The notes below the pieces were generated by a model that worked only from the letters and a program-made list of their open reading frames with translations, did not search any database and was not told the DNA's origin. From assembly GCA_003283665.1 (NCBI GenBank), contig QBWF01000028.1, positions 1-7,049 on the forward strand: 7,049 bases of DNA. Direction: 5' to 3'. The translations under genes were made by a program, and so were the position numbers. This stretch comes from Prochlorococcus sp. AG-315-I14. GTDB taxonomy: Bacteria; Cyanobacteriota; Cyanobacteriia; PCC-6307; Cyanobiaceae. Shown here piece by piece: positions 1 to 6,260 of this stretch (positions are counted from its first letter, which is position 1; each line of letters begins with the position of its first letter).

Positions 1-1
1 T

Positions 2-1894
2 GGAGTCATCTTGAATACTATTGGCAAATCACAAGACGCAGAATTGTCATACCGCAAAGCAATTGAAATCAATCCTAATTACACAGAGGCTTATTACAAC
101 CTTGGAAATCTATTGAATGGTCTTGGCAAATTAAAAGACGCAGAATTGTCATACCGCAAAGCAATTGAAATCAATCCTCTTCTCTCCCAGGCTCATACAA
201 ATCTGGGAACTATATTGAAAAATCTTGGCAAATTACAAGACGCAGAATTGTCATACCGCAAAGCAATTGAAATCAATCCTCTTCTCTCCCAGGCTCATAC
301 AAATCTGGGAAATGTATTGAGAGATCTTGGCAAATTACAAGACGCAGAATTGTCATACCGCAAAGCAATTGAAATCAATCCTCTTCTCTCCCAGGCTCAT
401 ACAAATCTGGGAACTATATTGAAAAATCTTGGCAAATTACAAGACGCAGAATTGTCATACCGCAAAGCAATTGAAATCAATCCTGATTACGCAGAGGCTT
501 ATTACAATCTTGGAAATGTATTGGGAGAGCTTGGCAATTTTGATGATGCTATAAATCACTTCAAACAAGCCCTAAAGCTGAACAATGAATTATCAATAGC
601 GAAGGCTGCTTTAATTAAAACCAAAGGCACTATATGCGATTGGAGTGATGAAGTGACTCATAATATATGGCTTAAATCACTTGGTATAAAAGGAACATCT
701 ATTTCACCATGGGGATTATTCTCATTAGAAGATAATCCTTTAAAGCATTTAAAAAGATCTGAAAAATTTTATAAAGAAAGATATATTCGACCAACCAAAG
801 ATATTAAATATTCCAAAAAAAATATAATTCATATAGGTTATTTTTCTGCTGATTTCCGGAATCATCCTGTAATGCAACTAATTGCTCCTATACTTGATCT
901 GCATGATAAATCTAGGTTTAAAATATATTTATACTCATTTGCACCAAAAGAAGATGAATATACTGAAAGAGCAAAAAATTTTGGATGCATATTTAGAAAC
1001 ATAAAGATTTTAAATGATAATGAAGCGGTTGAATTAGCAAGAAGTGATAAGTTAGATATTGCTGTAGATCTAATGGGATATACTCAACATAATAGAATGC
1101 CTATATTCTCATATAGGGTGGCACCAATACAAATCAGTTACTTTTATACTGGCTCTGTTGGCTCTGATACTATTGATTATATTATCGCTGATAAAATTAT
1201 AATTCCTAGAGAAAATAAAAAATTCTATTCCGAAAAAATAATACAAATGCCAAATTGCTTTCTATGTGATGATAATAAAATAGAAATTTCTAAAGATTCT
1301 ATATTTCGTAGAGATTGCAAACTTCCTGATCAAGGCTTTATATTTACTTGTTTTAATGATAATTATAAAATTAAAAAGAAAGAATTTAATATATGGATGA
1401 ACTTACTTATAGAAACAGAAGGAAGTGTGCTTTGGTTATTCAAGTCAAATGAATCTTCAATAAATAATTTATACAAGGAAGCAAAAAAAAGAAAAGTAGA
1501 TCCCGAAAGATTAATATTCGCTGAGAGATTACCATTAAATAAACATCTAGCTAGGCTCTCTCTTGGAGATTTAGCACTTGATACTTTTAATATGAATGGA
1601 GGTAAGACGACTTCTGACGCGTTATGGTCTGGCTTACCAGTCCTGACAAAGATAGGTAAGAGTTTTCCTGCTAGATTATCTGCCAGCCTCCTAACTTCGA
1701 TAGGACTTCCCGAATTAGTTACTTATAGTGAAAGCGAATACGAAGAAAAAGCTTTATATATTGCTAACAACCCTGAAGAAGTTCTTAGATTGAAATCTAA
1801 ATTGAAAAAACTAAAAGAAACATCACCACTTTATAACCCAGAATTATTTACTCAAGATCTTGAAAATATTTATCTCAATCTGGTTCAAAGATAG
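2..1894 (+). CDS. TPR-repeat protein with GT41 (SPINDLY/OGT-like) O-linked GlcNAc transferase domain, 5'-partial
   Basis: The reading frame is open at the window edge. The first possible start (TTG at 11) falls inside a TPR unit, so the real start lies upstream. Residues are counted from that TTG. Residues 1-193 are 34-residue TPR units with the core DAELSYRKAIEINP. A linker with C209-D210-W211 and SPWGLFSLEDNP (from 232) follows, as is usual in bacterial GT41 proteins. The catalytic part shows IGYFSADFRNHP (275-286; H285 matches the conserved GNHP/RNHP histidine), VDLMGYT (352-358), the UDP-site lysine in NYKI (K453) and NGGKTTSDALWSG (529-541). Family members move GlcNAc or other sugars from UDP-sugars onto Ser/Thr of proteins in the cytoplasm, with TPRs binding the acceptor. 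Where human OGT has NGHTT, this protein has NGGKTT. The C-terminus looks complete. The family is clear; the donor and target are unknown. Confidence 0.93.
   Translation, partial: GVILNTIGKSQDAELSYRKAIEINPNYTEAYYNLGNLLNGLGKLKDAELSYRKAIEINPLLSQAHTNLGTILKNLGKLQDAELSYRKAIEINPLLSQAHTNLGNVLRDLGKLQDAELSYRKAIEINPLLSQAHTNLGTILKNLGKLQDAELSYRKAIEINPDYAEAYYNLGNVLGELGNFDDAINHFKQALKLNNELSIAKAALIKTKGTICDWSDEVTHNIWLKSLGIKGTSISPWGLFSLEDNPLKHLKRSEKFYKERYIRPTKDIKYSKKNIIHIGYFSADFRNHPVMQLIAPILDLHDKSRFKIYLYSFAPKEDEYTERAKNFGCIFRNIKILNDNEAVELARSDKLDIAVDLMGYTQHNRMPIFSYRVAPIQISYFYTGSVGSDTIDYIIADKIIIPRENKKFYSEKIIQMPNCFLCDDNKIEISKDSIFRRDCKLPDQGFIFTCFNDNYKIKKKEFNIWMNLLIETEGSVLWLFKSNESSINNLYKEAKKRKVDPERLIFAERLPLNKHLARLSLGDLALDTFNMNGGKTTSDALWSGLPVLTKIGKSFPARLSASLLTSIGLPELVTYSESEYEEKALYIANNPEEVLRLKSKLKKLKETSPLYNPELFTQDLENIYLNLVQR
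35..487 (+). repeat. 102-bp tandem repeat array encoding TPR units
   Basis: The word gacgcagaattgtcatac recurs at 35, 137, 239, 341 and 443, exactly 102 bases apart, which is one 34-residue TPR. Positions 135-280 and 339-484 match base for base by eye (146 bases, 204 apart). The units between differ at only a few positions. The array has about 37% G+C, against about 30% in the catalytic half of the same gene. Synonymous sites have not diverged, so the units were recently duplicated or are kept alike by recombination. The last unit (residues 160-193) is divergent, as is common for an end unit. Confidence 0.93.
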
Positions 1895-1940
1895 TTTCAG
1901 CCCACACCTTTAATAATGTCCAGAGAAGAACTGTTAACAA

Positions 1941-1988
1941 AAATTGAATGATTTAGCTCGATATATATATCAACTAAACATTCAATTT
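1941..1988. terminator. long AT-rich hairpin after the TPR/GT41 gene, possible two-way terminator
   Basis: AAATTGAATGATTTAG (1941-1956) pairs with CTAAACATTCAATTT (1974-1988), with one bulged base. The loop itself holds the palindrome GATATATATATC (1960-1971). The hairpin begins 47 bases after the stop of the TPR gene and lies between that gene and the 3' end of the decayed minus-strand gene ending at 2075, so it could end transcription from both sides. It has little G+C and no strong T-run, so it is not a textbook intrinsic terminator. The fold is seen; the role is inferred. Confidence 0.5.
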
Positions 1989-2010
1989 CAGTAGTTTTCA
2001 TTAGCTAAAT

Positions 2011-2129
2011 TTTAATATTATATTCATTTGCAATATCGGAAGTTAGACAAGATATAATTAATCTGATCATCAGGTTATTGAATTAATAAATTATAAATAT
2101 CCTCAAAGTTTTTCTCATACAATAATTTT
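2011..2129 (-). repeat. diverged direct repeat, copy A (3' end and flank of the decayed gene)
   Basis: Two blocks match copy B at 4115-4238 in the same orientation. Block 1 (2011-2039) agrees with 4115-4143 at 24 of 29 bases, including TTGCAATATC. Block 2 (2081 onward) agrees with 4190 onward, including AAATTATAAATATC and CAAAGTT. Block 2 covers the codons for the tail FEDIYNLLIQ of the decayed gene. The corresponding tail of the reductase is FGDIYNLLIEL. The two blocks sit in the same order in both copies but at slightly different spacing. Confidence 0.6.
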
Positions 2130-2487
2130 GTTAATGAAAATATCTGTTCTGCTAAGATATTGAAGCTCCAGACTTCTAAATCATATATAAATAGATCAGG
2201 TAGTCCTTTAATAAGAATAATATGCTGAATAACATAATGAGAATAATGACTGATATTAGACTAAATATCCACTAATAAGGAATCTGATTTAAACGTTTTA
2301 AAAAAGTTATACTTAGGAGTTAAAGATGGAAATGGAGATATTTTCAAGCCTTTAATAGCTATTTATCTAAAAAGAAAACATATATAGAAATCTGTTTTTA
2401 ATGAAATACCTCTTTTCATAGGATGGGATGGGATGGGATAGAACAGACAATCATGAAGTTAAATTTTACTAAGATGCAAAGAAACAT
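2075..2487 (-). pseudogene. decayed gene of unknown function, about 137 codons
   Basis: Read on the minus strand, one frame ends at TAA (2075-2077) and gives protein-like sequence, for example SHYSHYVIQHIILIKGLPDL, FIYDLEVWSFNILAEQ and KLLYEKNFEDIYNLLIQ. Upstream in the same frame come ISPFPSLTPKYNFFKTFKSD and KRYFIKTDFYICFLF. The frame is broken by TAG (2261-2263) and TAA (2363-2365). An ATG at 2487 with AAGGAG three bases upstream (2491-2496) opens a different frame that runs into the GGGAT repeat and stops there. A frameshift at the repeat would therefore join this start to the rest. I do not recognise the family. Its setting suggests a surface-sugar gene. Its tail resembles that of the reductase at 4157-4984. 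It diverges from the formyltransferase operon. Confidence 0.6.
2421..2439. repeat. GGGAT pentanucleotide microsatellite, 3.8 units
   Basis: GGATGGGATGGGATGGGAT is a tandem run of a 5-base unit, G-rich in a region of about 25% G+C. On the minus strand it encodes the I-P-S-H-P-I stretch near the start of the decayed gene. Because 5 is not a multiple of 3, each gain or loss of a unit shifts the frame. With the present 19 bases, the ATG frame ends at once in TGA. One more unit, or two fewer, would join it to the long downstream frame. Confidence 0.85.
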
Positions 2488-2505
2488 TTTCTCCTTAGGA
2501 TTAAG

Positions 2506-2511
2506 TATAAT
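2506..2511 (+). promoter_or_regulatory. possible -10 box for the formyltransferase operon
   Basis: TATAAT lies 20 bases before the ATG at 2532. No convincing -35 is seen at the usual distance (AACATT at 17 bases). A start site near 2518 would leave a leader of about 14 bases. No Shine-Dalgarno sequence is visible in it. Confidence 0.4.
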
Positions 2512-2531
2512 TTTATAAGCCAGATTATTTA

Positions 2532-3182
2532 ATGAAAGTAGTTCTTATTGGCTATAGAGACTGGGCTTTAAGCGCGTTCTCTAAATTTAAGAGTTTTCCA
2601 GTTATGAAATCAATGGATAATCTTAATACCTTTCTAAATGACTATGATCAAAAAGAAAAACTATGCCTGATTTTTGTGGGTTGGAGTGATATTATTCAAA
2701 GTTATATTATTGAAAATCATATATGTATTTGTTTACACCCATCTGATCTTCCCAAGTACAGAGGTGGTACTCCGATACAACATCAGAGAATTAATGGTAT
2801 CAAAAAGACAAAACTAACAGCATTTAGAATGGATAAGGGAATAGACTCTGGTCCGATAATATATAAAACAGATATTTCTATTGATGGACACATGAATGAT
2901 ATATTTTTATCCTTAACCTTGGCCTCTGCTAAGATTATTAATAAAATAATTAGTACTAAAGATAAAAATTTTTTAAATGGACAACCTCAAAGAGATGAGG
3001 ATGCAACTTTCTATAGGCGGAGGAAATCACAAGATAGTGAGATTACAATAGATGAATTAGTAAATTCTAGCGCTGAAGAACTTTATAATAAAATTTGTTC
3101 ATTAGAAGATCCATATCCAAATGCATTTATAAAAACAAAGGATAATAAAAAACTTATATTTAAATCTGTAGAGATAGAATGA
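2532..3182 (+). CDS. formyltransferase-family protein, probable sugar N-formyltransferase
   Basis: This 216-residue protein has the formyl-transferase core: CICLHPSDLPKYRGGTPIQH (65-84) with the catalytic H69, and RMDKGIDSGPI (99-109) with the conserved D105. The C-terminal part ATFYRRRKSQDSEI and LEDPYPNAFIKT is typical of short formyltransferases acting on amino sugars. The family moves a formyl group from N10-formyltetrahydrofolate to a primary amine. Met-tRNA formyltransferase is about 310 residues and has a separate C-terminal domain, so it is unlikely here. The asparagine two residues before the catalytic histidine in the classic N-H-D triad is replaced by C67. ATG 2532 is the first start and gives the normal beginning MKVVLIGYRDWAL. 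The stop overlaps the next start (ATGA), so the two are translationally coupled. The neighbours imply surface-sugar modification; the substrate is unknown. Confidence 0.85.
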   Translation: MKVVLIGYRDWALSAFSKFKSFPVMKSMDNLNTFLNDYDQKEKLCLIFVGWSDIIQSYIIENHICICLHPSDLPKYRGGTPIQHQRINGIKKTKLTAFRMDKGIDSGPIIYKTDISIDGHMNDIFLSLTLASAKIINKIISTKDKNFLNGQPQRDEDATFYRRRKSQDSEITIDELVNSSAEELYNKICSLEDPYPNAFIKTKDNKKLIFKSVEIE

Positions 3183-4069
3183 AATATTTAATGTTTCACG
3201 ATATTAGGGACTTCAATGAAAATTATTTTCCAAAAAGGTACAAACTTCCTTATTTTTACACAATAAATACCTTCAAACATATTCTTCAAAGATTTAAACC
3301 TATTAGCTTTAATAAAGAATTAAAAAGCGGATATATTTACACATTTGATGATGGACTTTTAGATCATTATTATATAGCAGAAATACTTAAAAGTATGAAT
3401 ATACGCGCTGTATTTTTTGTACCTAGTGCACCAGTTCGTGAAAGAGAAATGATTCTATCACATAAAATTCAATTTATTATAGCTTCTAGAGATGAGAAAA
3501 TAATAGTTAATGAATTATTGAATTTGGTTAAAGCTAATTATGAGGTAAACAATAAGGAACTTGCACATTATAAAAAATCTAAATGGTCTAATAACATATG
3601 GTCTGAAGAGATGGTTTTTATCACTCGTATATTAAGAGAATTTAAAGGTAAGAATGACAGAAAGAAGTTAGCTGATGCATTGTTTTCCAAATTCGTTTCC
3701 AATGATGAAAAAGACTTTGCTAATAATTTTTATTTAAATATTCAACAAGTAAAAGAGATAGCTAATATGAAACATATTATAGGAGGTCATGGTGATAAGT
3801 CTAATAACTTTAGCTTCTGCACAAATCATGAAATCTTGACTGAGATTAAGATCTCTAACGATTTTATTAATCTATTTAATCCAGAAAAAAAATATTATGC
3901 TTATGCAAATGGTGGATATAATGACTATTCTATATCTATGTTAGCTAAATATAATTTTGAAAAGGCTTTCACTACAAATATTGAAAATAAAACAAGGTCC
4001 AAATTTAAAAACTTATTCAAACAAAGAATAGATCCTATGAAATTACTATCTGAGAAGGTAAGCACCTAG
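3179..4069 (+). CDS. NodB-type polysaccharide deacetylase family protein
   Basis: This 296-residue protein has the NodB-fold start MKYLMFHDIRDF, the motif YTFDDG (54-59; D57 the usual catalytic base, D58 the usual metal ligand), FFVPSAP (79-85), LSHKIQFI (93-100), IGGHGDKS (201-208) and YAYANGGYND (240-249). Family enzymes remove N- or O-acetyl groups from sugars with a metal held by Asp-His-His. Here the usual HxxxH reads H204-GDK-S208, and the usual YPxG proline is A243, so the second metal histidine is missing or supplied from elsewhere. There is no signal peptide, so the protein should act in the cytoplasm on a precursor. It overlaps the formyltransferase stop by four bases. That pairing suggests acetyl removal followed by formylation. 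The fold call is firm; activity is uncertain. Confidence 0.82.
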   Translation: MKYLMFHDIRDFNENYFPKRYKLPYFYTINTFKHILQRFKPISFNKELKSGYIYTFDDGLLDHYYIAEILKSMNIRAVFFVPSAPVREREMILSHKIQFIIASRDEKIIVNELLNLVKANYEVNNKELAHYKKSKWSNNIWSEEMVFITRILREFKGKNDRKKLADALFSKFVSNDEKDFANNFYLNIQQVKEIANMKHIIGGHGDKSNNFSFCTNHEILTEIKISNDFINLFNPEKKYYAYANGGYNDYSISMLAKYNFEKAFTTNIENKTRSKFKNLFKQRIDPMKLLSEKVST

Positions 4070-4114
4070 CAGAACTGAAAATTATGCGGAGAAGTCTGAT
4101 TTCTTCAGCTGAGA

Positions 4115-4238
4115 TTTAATATTGTGTTAAGTTGCAATATCTGTATTTTATAAAATTTAACTATTCAAATCCTGAAATTCTTTCAACTCAATTAACAAAT
4201 TATAAATATCACCAAAGTTGTTTTCATTCAGAATTAAG
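4115..4238 (-). repeat. diverged direct repeat, copy B (3' end and flank of the reductase gene)
   Basis: This is the partner of copy A at 2011-2129. It covers the 3' flank (TTTAATATTGTGTTAAGTTG, 4115-4134, then CAATATC) and the codons for the reductase tail FGDIYNLLIEL. Both copies face the same way and lie on either side of the plus-strand formyltransferase/deacetylase pair. The rest of the 87-base convergent spacer (4070-4156) shows no strong terminator, only a weak GAAG/CTTC stem near 4091-4106. Confidence 0.55.
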
Positions 4239-4984
4239 GCTTTATTTACATTATGGATTGCTTTTGTAGGTTTAAGATATTTTTCTGGGGAAATATTATT
4301 CACAATAAGTATATTCTTAATTAGTTCGTATTTAGATATAATATTGGTCCCATATACAGATATGGGGGGAGATGAGTCAAAATTATTAATTATTTTCAAA
4401 GCTATTTCTGCCCATTTTAAAGCAGTAATACCATTCCAAAAATGATTAACATACCCATATATTAAATGAGATGATTTAATTCTAGATAATGTCCAGGAAT
4501 ATAATGATTTGTTCGATTTATCAGAAGCTATTATGGAGGCTCTTATAACTCTGATAAGATCAATATTAACATGATAAGTATTTCTGGAATATAAACATGC
4601 CTTGCTCTTACCATATAAATCATCACAGTCGTAATTTGAGTCTATTCCATAAGGTGCTAAGCTTGGATTTCCCTTATAAACACAATCTGTACAGGGATGT
4701 ATCACCTTAAAATTGTTTTCAAGTAATAATTCTGGTAATAAATAATTAATTTTAAAATAATTTATTTTTGTAATAATAGATTTAGAATATGGAGTCTTCT
4801 GAGGTATAGATCCAGAGCAATTTATAACAAAATCAGCATTTTCCAATGAATTTATAAATTCATTTTTATTATCAAGATTATATTTTTTAGGGATTATTAA
4901 TTGAATATCCTTAGCAAACATACGAAAATAATTGAATACAACTTTCCCCAGCATTCCAGAGGATCCAATGATTGCAATTTTCAT
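4157..4984 (-). CDS. RmlD-like sugar-nucleotide reductase (SDR family)
   Basis: This 275-residue extended-type short-chain dehydrogenase has the NAD(P) motif GSSGMLG (G7, G10, G13), NCSGSIPQ (55-62), TDCVYKG (99-105), the catalytic Y124-GKS-K128, RASII (148-152) and HFWNGITAL (181-189). These match the dTDP-4-dehydrorhamnose reductase group, which reduces the 4-keto group of a nucleotide-linked 6-deoxy sugar. With the dehydratase just upstream, the likely substrate is the keto product made from UDP-GlcNAc, as in the CapE/CapF or FnlA/FnlB pathways. The cupin tail of CapF is absent. The start ATG lies four bases after the dehydratase stop, with only a weak AAGAAG ahead, so translation is probably coupled. 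The C-terminal tail is shared with the decayed gene at 2075-2487. Substrate and product stereochemistry cannot be read from sequence. Confidence 0.85.
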   Translation of the reverse strand: MKIAIIGSSGMLGKVVFNYFRMFAKDIQLIIPKKYNLDNKNEFINSLENADFVINCSGSIPQKTPYSKSIITKINYFKINYLLPELLLENNFKVIHPCTDCVYKGNPSLAPYGIDSNYDCDDLYGKSKACLYSRNTYHVNIDLIRVIRASIIASDKSNKSLYSWTLSRIKSSHLIYGYVNHFWNGITALKWAEIALKIINNFDSSPPISVYGTNIISKYELIKNILIVNNISPEKYLKPTKAIHNVNKALILNENNFGDIYNLLIELKEFQDLNS

Positions 4985-4988
4985 CTTC

Positions 4989-5957
4989 TTAAGGCTTAAA
5001 ATAATTAAATTTATCTAGAATTGTATTCAGCTCTGATTTCGAAATCAAACAATCTTTTGAGCTATAATTTTCTTTTCTTAATTGAGTAAAATCTGATTGA
5101 AATTTTGGACGACAAGGTTTTAAAATATAAAAAGTTCCACAATCTGAATTAGATAATCTTGACATTTCTTCTTTTGTAACTAAAACCTCATGAATCTTTT
5201 CTCCAATTCTTGGATAACCTATATTAAATTTTAAATTGAAATTTTCTTTAAATATCTCAAACAAATCTAAAATTTTCAAACTTTTCGATTTAGGAATAAT
5301 TGATACTTGGTCGTATGATATTCCTTTAAAGATTAAATCAATTGCTTCCTCAACATCAATAAGGAATCTTGTCATTTCAGTGGAAAATAAAGTTAGTTTG
5401 GTATTTGAATTTATTGATTTCCAAATCATTGGAATAATGCTACCTGTAGAATTAAGAACATTTCCATAGATCATTGTAGACAAATTTGTATTACAATGCC
5501 TTTCATAATTATTCTTATTAACAAATTGTTCACCTGCAAAATATTTTAAACTACCATATATAGTTGTCGCAGCTCTACTTTTATCAGAGCTGATAAAAGT
5601 AGCGGCATCAAATTGATTTTCAATTGCCACATGTTTACTATTAATAGCACCATTTGCTATTATCTGTAGTGCCTCTTCTGGGTTCTCATCACACGAATTA
5701 ATTTGCTTTAAGCTTGCAGCAAAAATTCCAATGTTGACTCCCTTAGATGATCTCTTCAATAAGTCTTTATCTCTAATATCTCCTATAATAAAATGAATAT
5801 TTGGATATTTTTCCTTTAAGAAATAATGTTTTGCCTCGTCTCTAGAGTATATGATAATTTCATTATCTTTATACAACCTTTCAATAAGACTTCTACCTAA
5901 GAAACCCGTACCCCCAGTTATGAAAATTCTTTTATCTTTTGGAATAAAATTGTACAC
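4989..5957 (-). CDS. UDP-GlcNAc 4,6-dehydratase-like SDR (FnlA/CapE/PseB group)
   Basis: This 322-residue protein has the nucleotide motif GGTGFLG (15-21), IYSRDE (36-41), FAASLKQINSCDENPEEA (79-96), SSDKS (123-127), Y134-GSL-K138, YGNVLNSTGSIIP (164-176), MTRFLIDVEEAIDLIF and RIGEKIHEVLVTKEEM. These are the marks of dehydratases that turn UDP-GlcNAc into UDP-4-keto-6-deoxy sugars, some also inverting C5. The catalytic tyrosine is PseB-like (FnlA has Met there), while the YSSKDCLISKSEL tail is FnlA/CapE-like. The start is GTG at 5957: an in-frame TAG lies 18 bases upstream and no ATG occurs before the nucleotide motif. It is the first gene of a two-gene operon and makes the substrate for the reductase. 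No transmembrane part is present, so it should be a soluble cytoplasmic enzyme. Confidence 0.87.
   Translation of the reverse strand: MYNFIPKDKRIFITGGTGFLGRSLIERLYKDNEIIIYSRDEAKHYFLKEKYPNIHFIIGDIRDKDLLKRSSKGVNIGIFAASLKQINSCDENPEEALQIIANGAINSKHVAIENQFDAATFISSDKSRAATTIYGSLKYFAGEQFVNKNNYERHCNTNLSTMIYGNVLNSTGSIIPMIWKSINSNTKLTLFSTEMTRFLIDVEEAIDLIFKGISYDQVSIIPKSKSLKILDLFEIFKENFNLKFNIGYPRIGEKIHEVLVTKEEMSRLSNSDCGTFYILKPCRPKFQSDFTQLRKENYSSKDCLISKSELNTILDKFNYFKP
5575..5602. repeat. perfect 13-bp inverted repeat inside the dehydratase gene
   Basis: CTACTTTTATCAG (5575-5587) is followed by AG and then its exact reverse complement CTGATAAAAGTAG (5590-5602). It covers the codons for A-T-F-I-S-S-D-K-S-R at the catalytic SSDKS motif. 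It would form a tight hairpin in mRNA or single-stranded DNA. Confidence 0.9.
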
Positions 5958-5977
5958 TATTGAATTATTTTTCTATG

Positions 5978-6005
5978 ATTATAGCCACAAAATCGCCTCT
6001 GTCTA
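5978..6005 (-). promoter_or_regulatory. sigma-70-type promoter for the dehydratase-reductase operon
   Basis: On the minus strand TAGACA (6005-6000, five of six consensus bases) and TATAAT (5983-5978, perfect) are 16 bases apart. The -10 ends 20 bases before the GTG start, so the leader should be about 10-15 bases. There is no visible Shine-Dalgarno sequence in it. Confidence 0.65.
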
Positions 6006-6260
6006 TGATAAATTTAAACCCACTCAAAATATAATAATTATACAAAGAAAAAACTAATAATTAAAGTATCTAGAATTTTTCATTAGATAGGAAAAGTTTA
6101 TATTTTCAATTTAATCAAGCAGGACAATATGAAATTAAATAAATTATCAACAATTTCTCCTTTTATATTTAAAGATTAAAGATATTCAACTATCTAATCC
6201 TTATGATTAAATTCTTATAACTCGATTGTTATACGAAGAATCGACAGCGAATCCAGCCAG
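6006..6260. other. AT-rich spacer with a 16-codon ORF of doubtful reality
   Basis: No convincing gene is seen. On the plus strand AGGA (6121-6124) precedes ATG at 6129, which opens a 16-codon frame MKLNKLSTISPFIFKD ending at TAA 6177-6179. It could be the remnant head of a lost plus-strand gene or chance. A hairpin lies at 6211-6241. Confidence 0.35.
6211..6241 (-). terminator. hairpin downstream of the small minus-strand gene
   Basis: ATTCTTATAAC (6211-6221), a six-base loop, then GTTATACGAAGAAT (6228-6241) form an 11-bp stem with a three-base bulge. On the minus strand it lies about 20 bases after the stop at 6261 and before the dehydratase promoter, so it could separate the two units. It is not followed by a clear T-run. 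Confidence 0.35.

Noticed and set aside
2326..2355. ATG with AGGAG seven bases upstream, plus strand
   Set aside because: The frame is only nine codons (MEMEIFSSL) and lies within the decayed minus-strand gene; probably chance.
4091..4106. GAAG...CTTC stem as a terminator between the convergent operons
   Set aside because: Only four base pairs and no T-run; too weak to call.
4218..4445. 75-codon plus-strand ORF
   Set aside because: It lies fully inside the minus-strand reductase gene, whose motifs are clear; it is a shadow frame.
5236..5469. 77-codon plus-strand ORF
   Set aside because: It lies inside the minus-strand dehydratase gene, with no ribosome binding site or recognisable motif.
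5851..6057. 68-codon plus-strand ORF across the dehydratase start
   Set aside because: It mirrors the nucleotide-binding motif codons and the operon promoter on the other strand; nothing supports expression.
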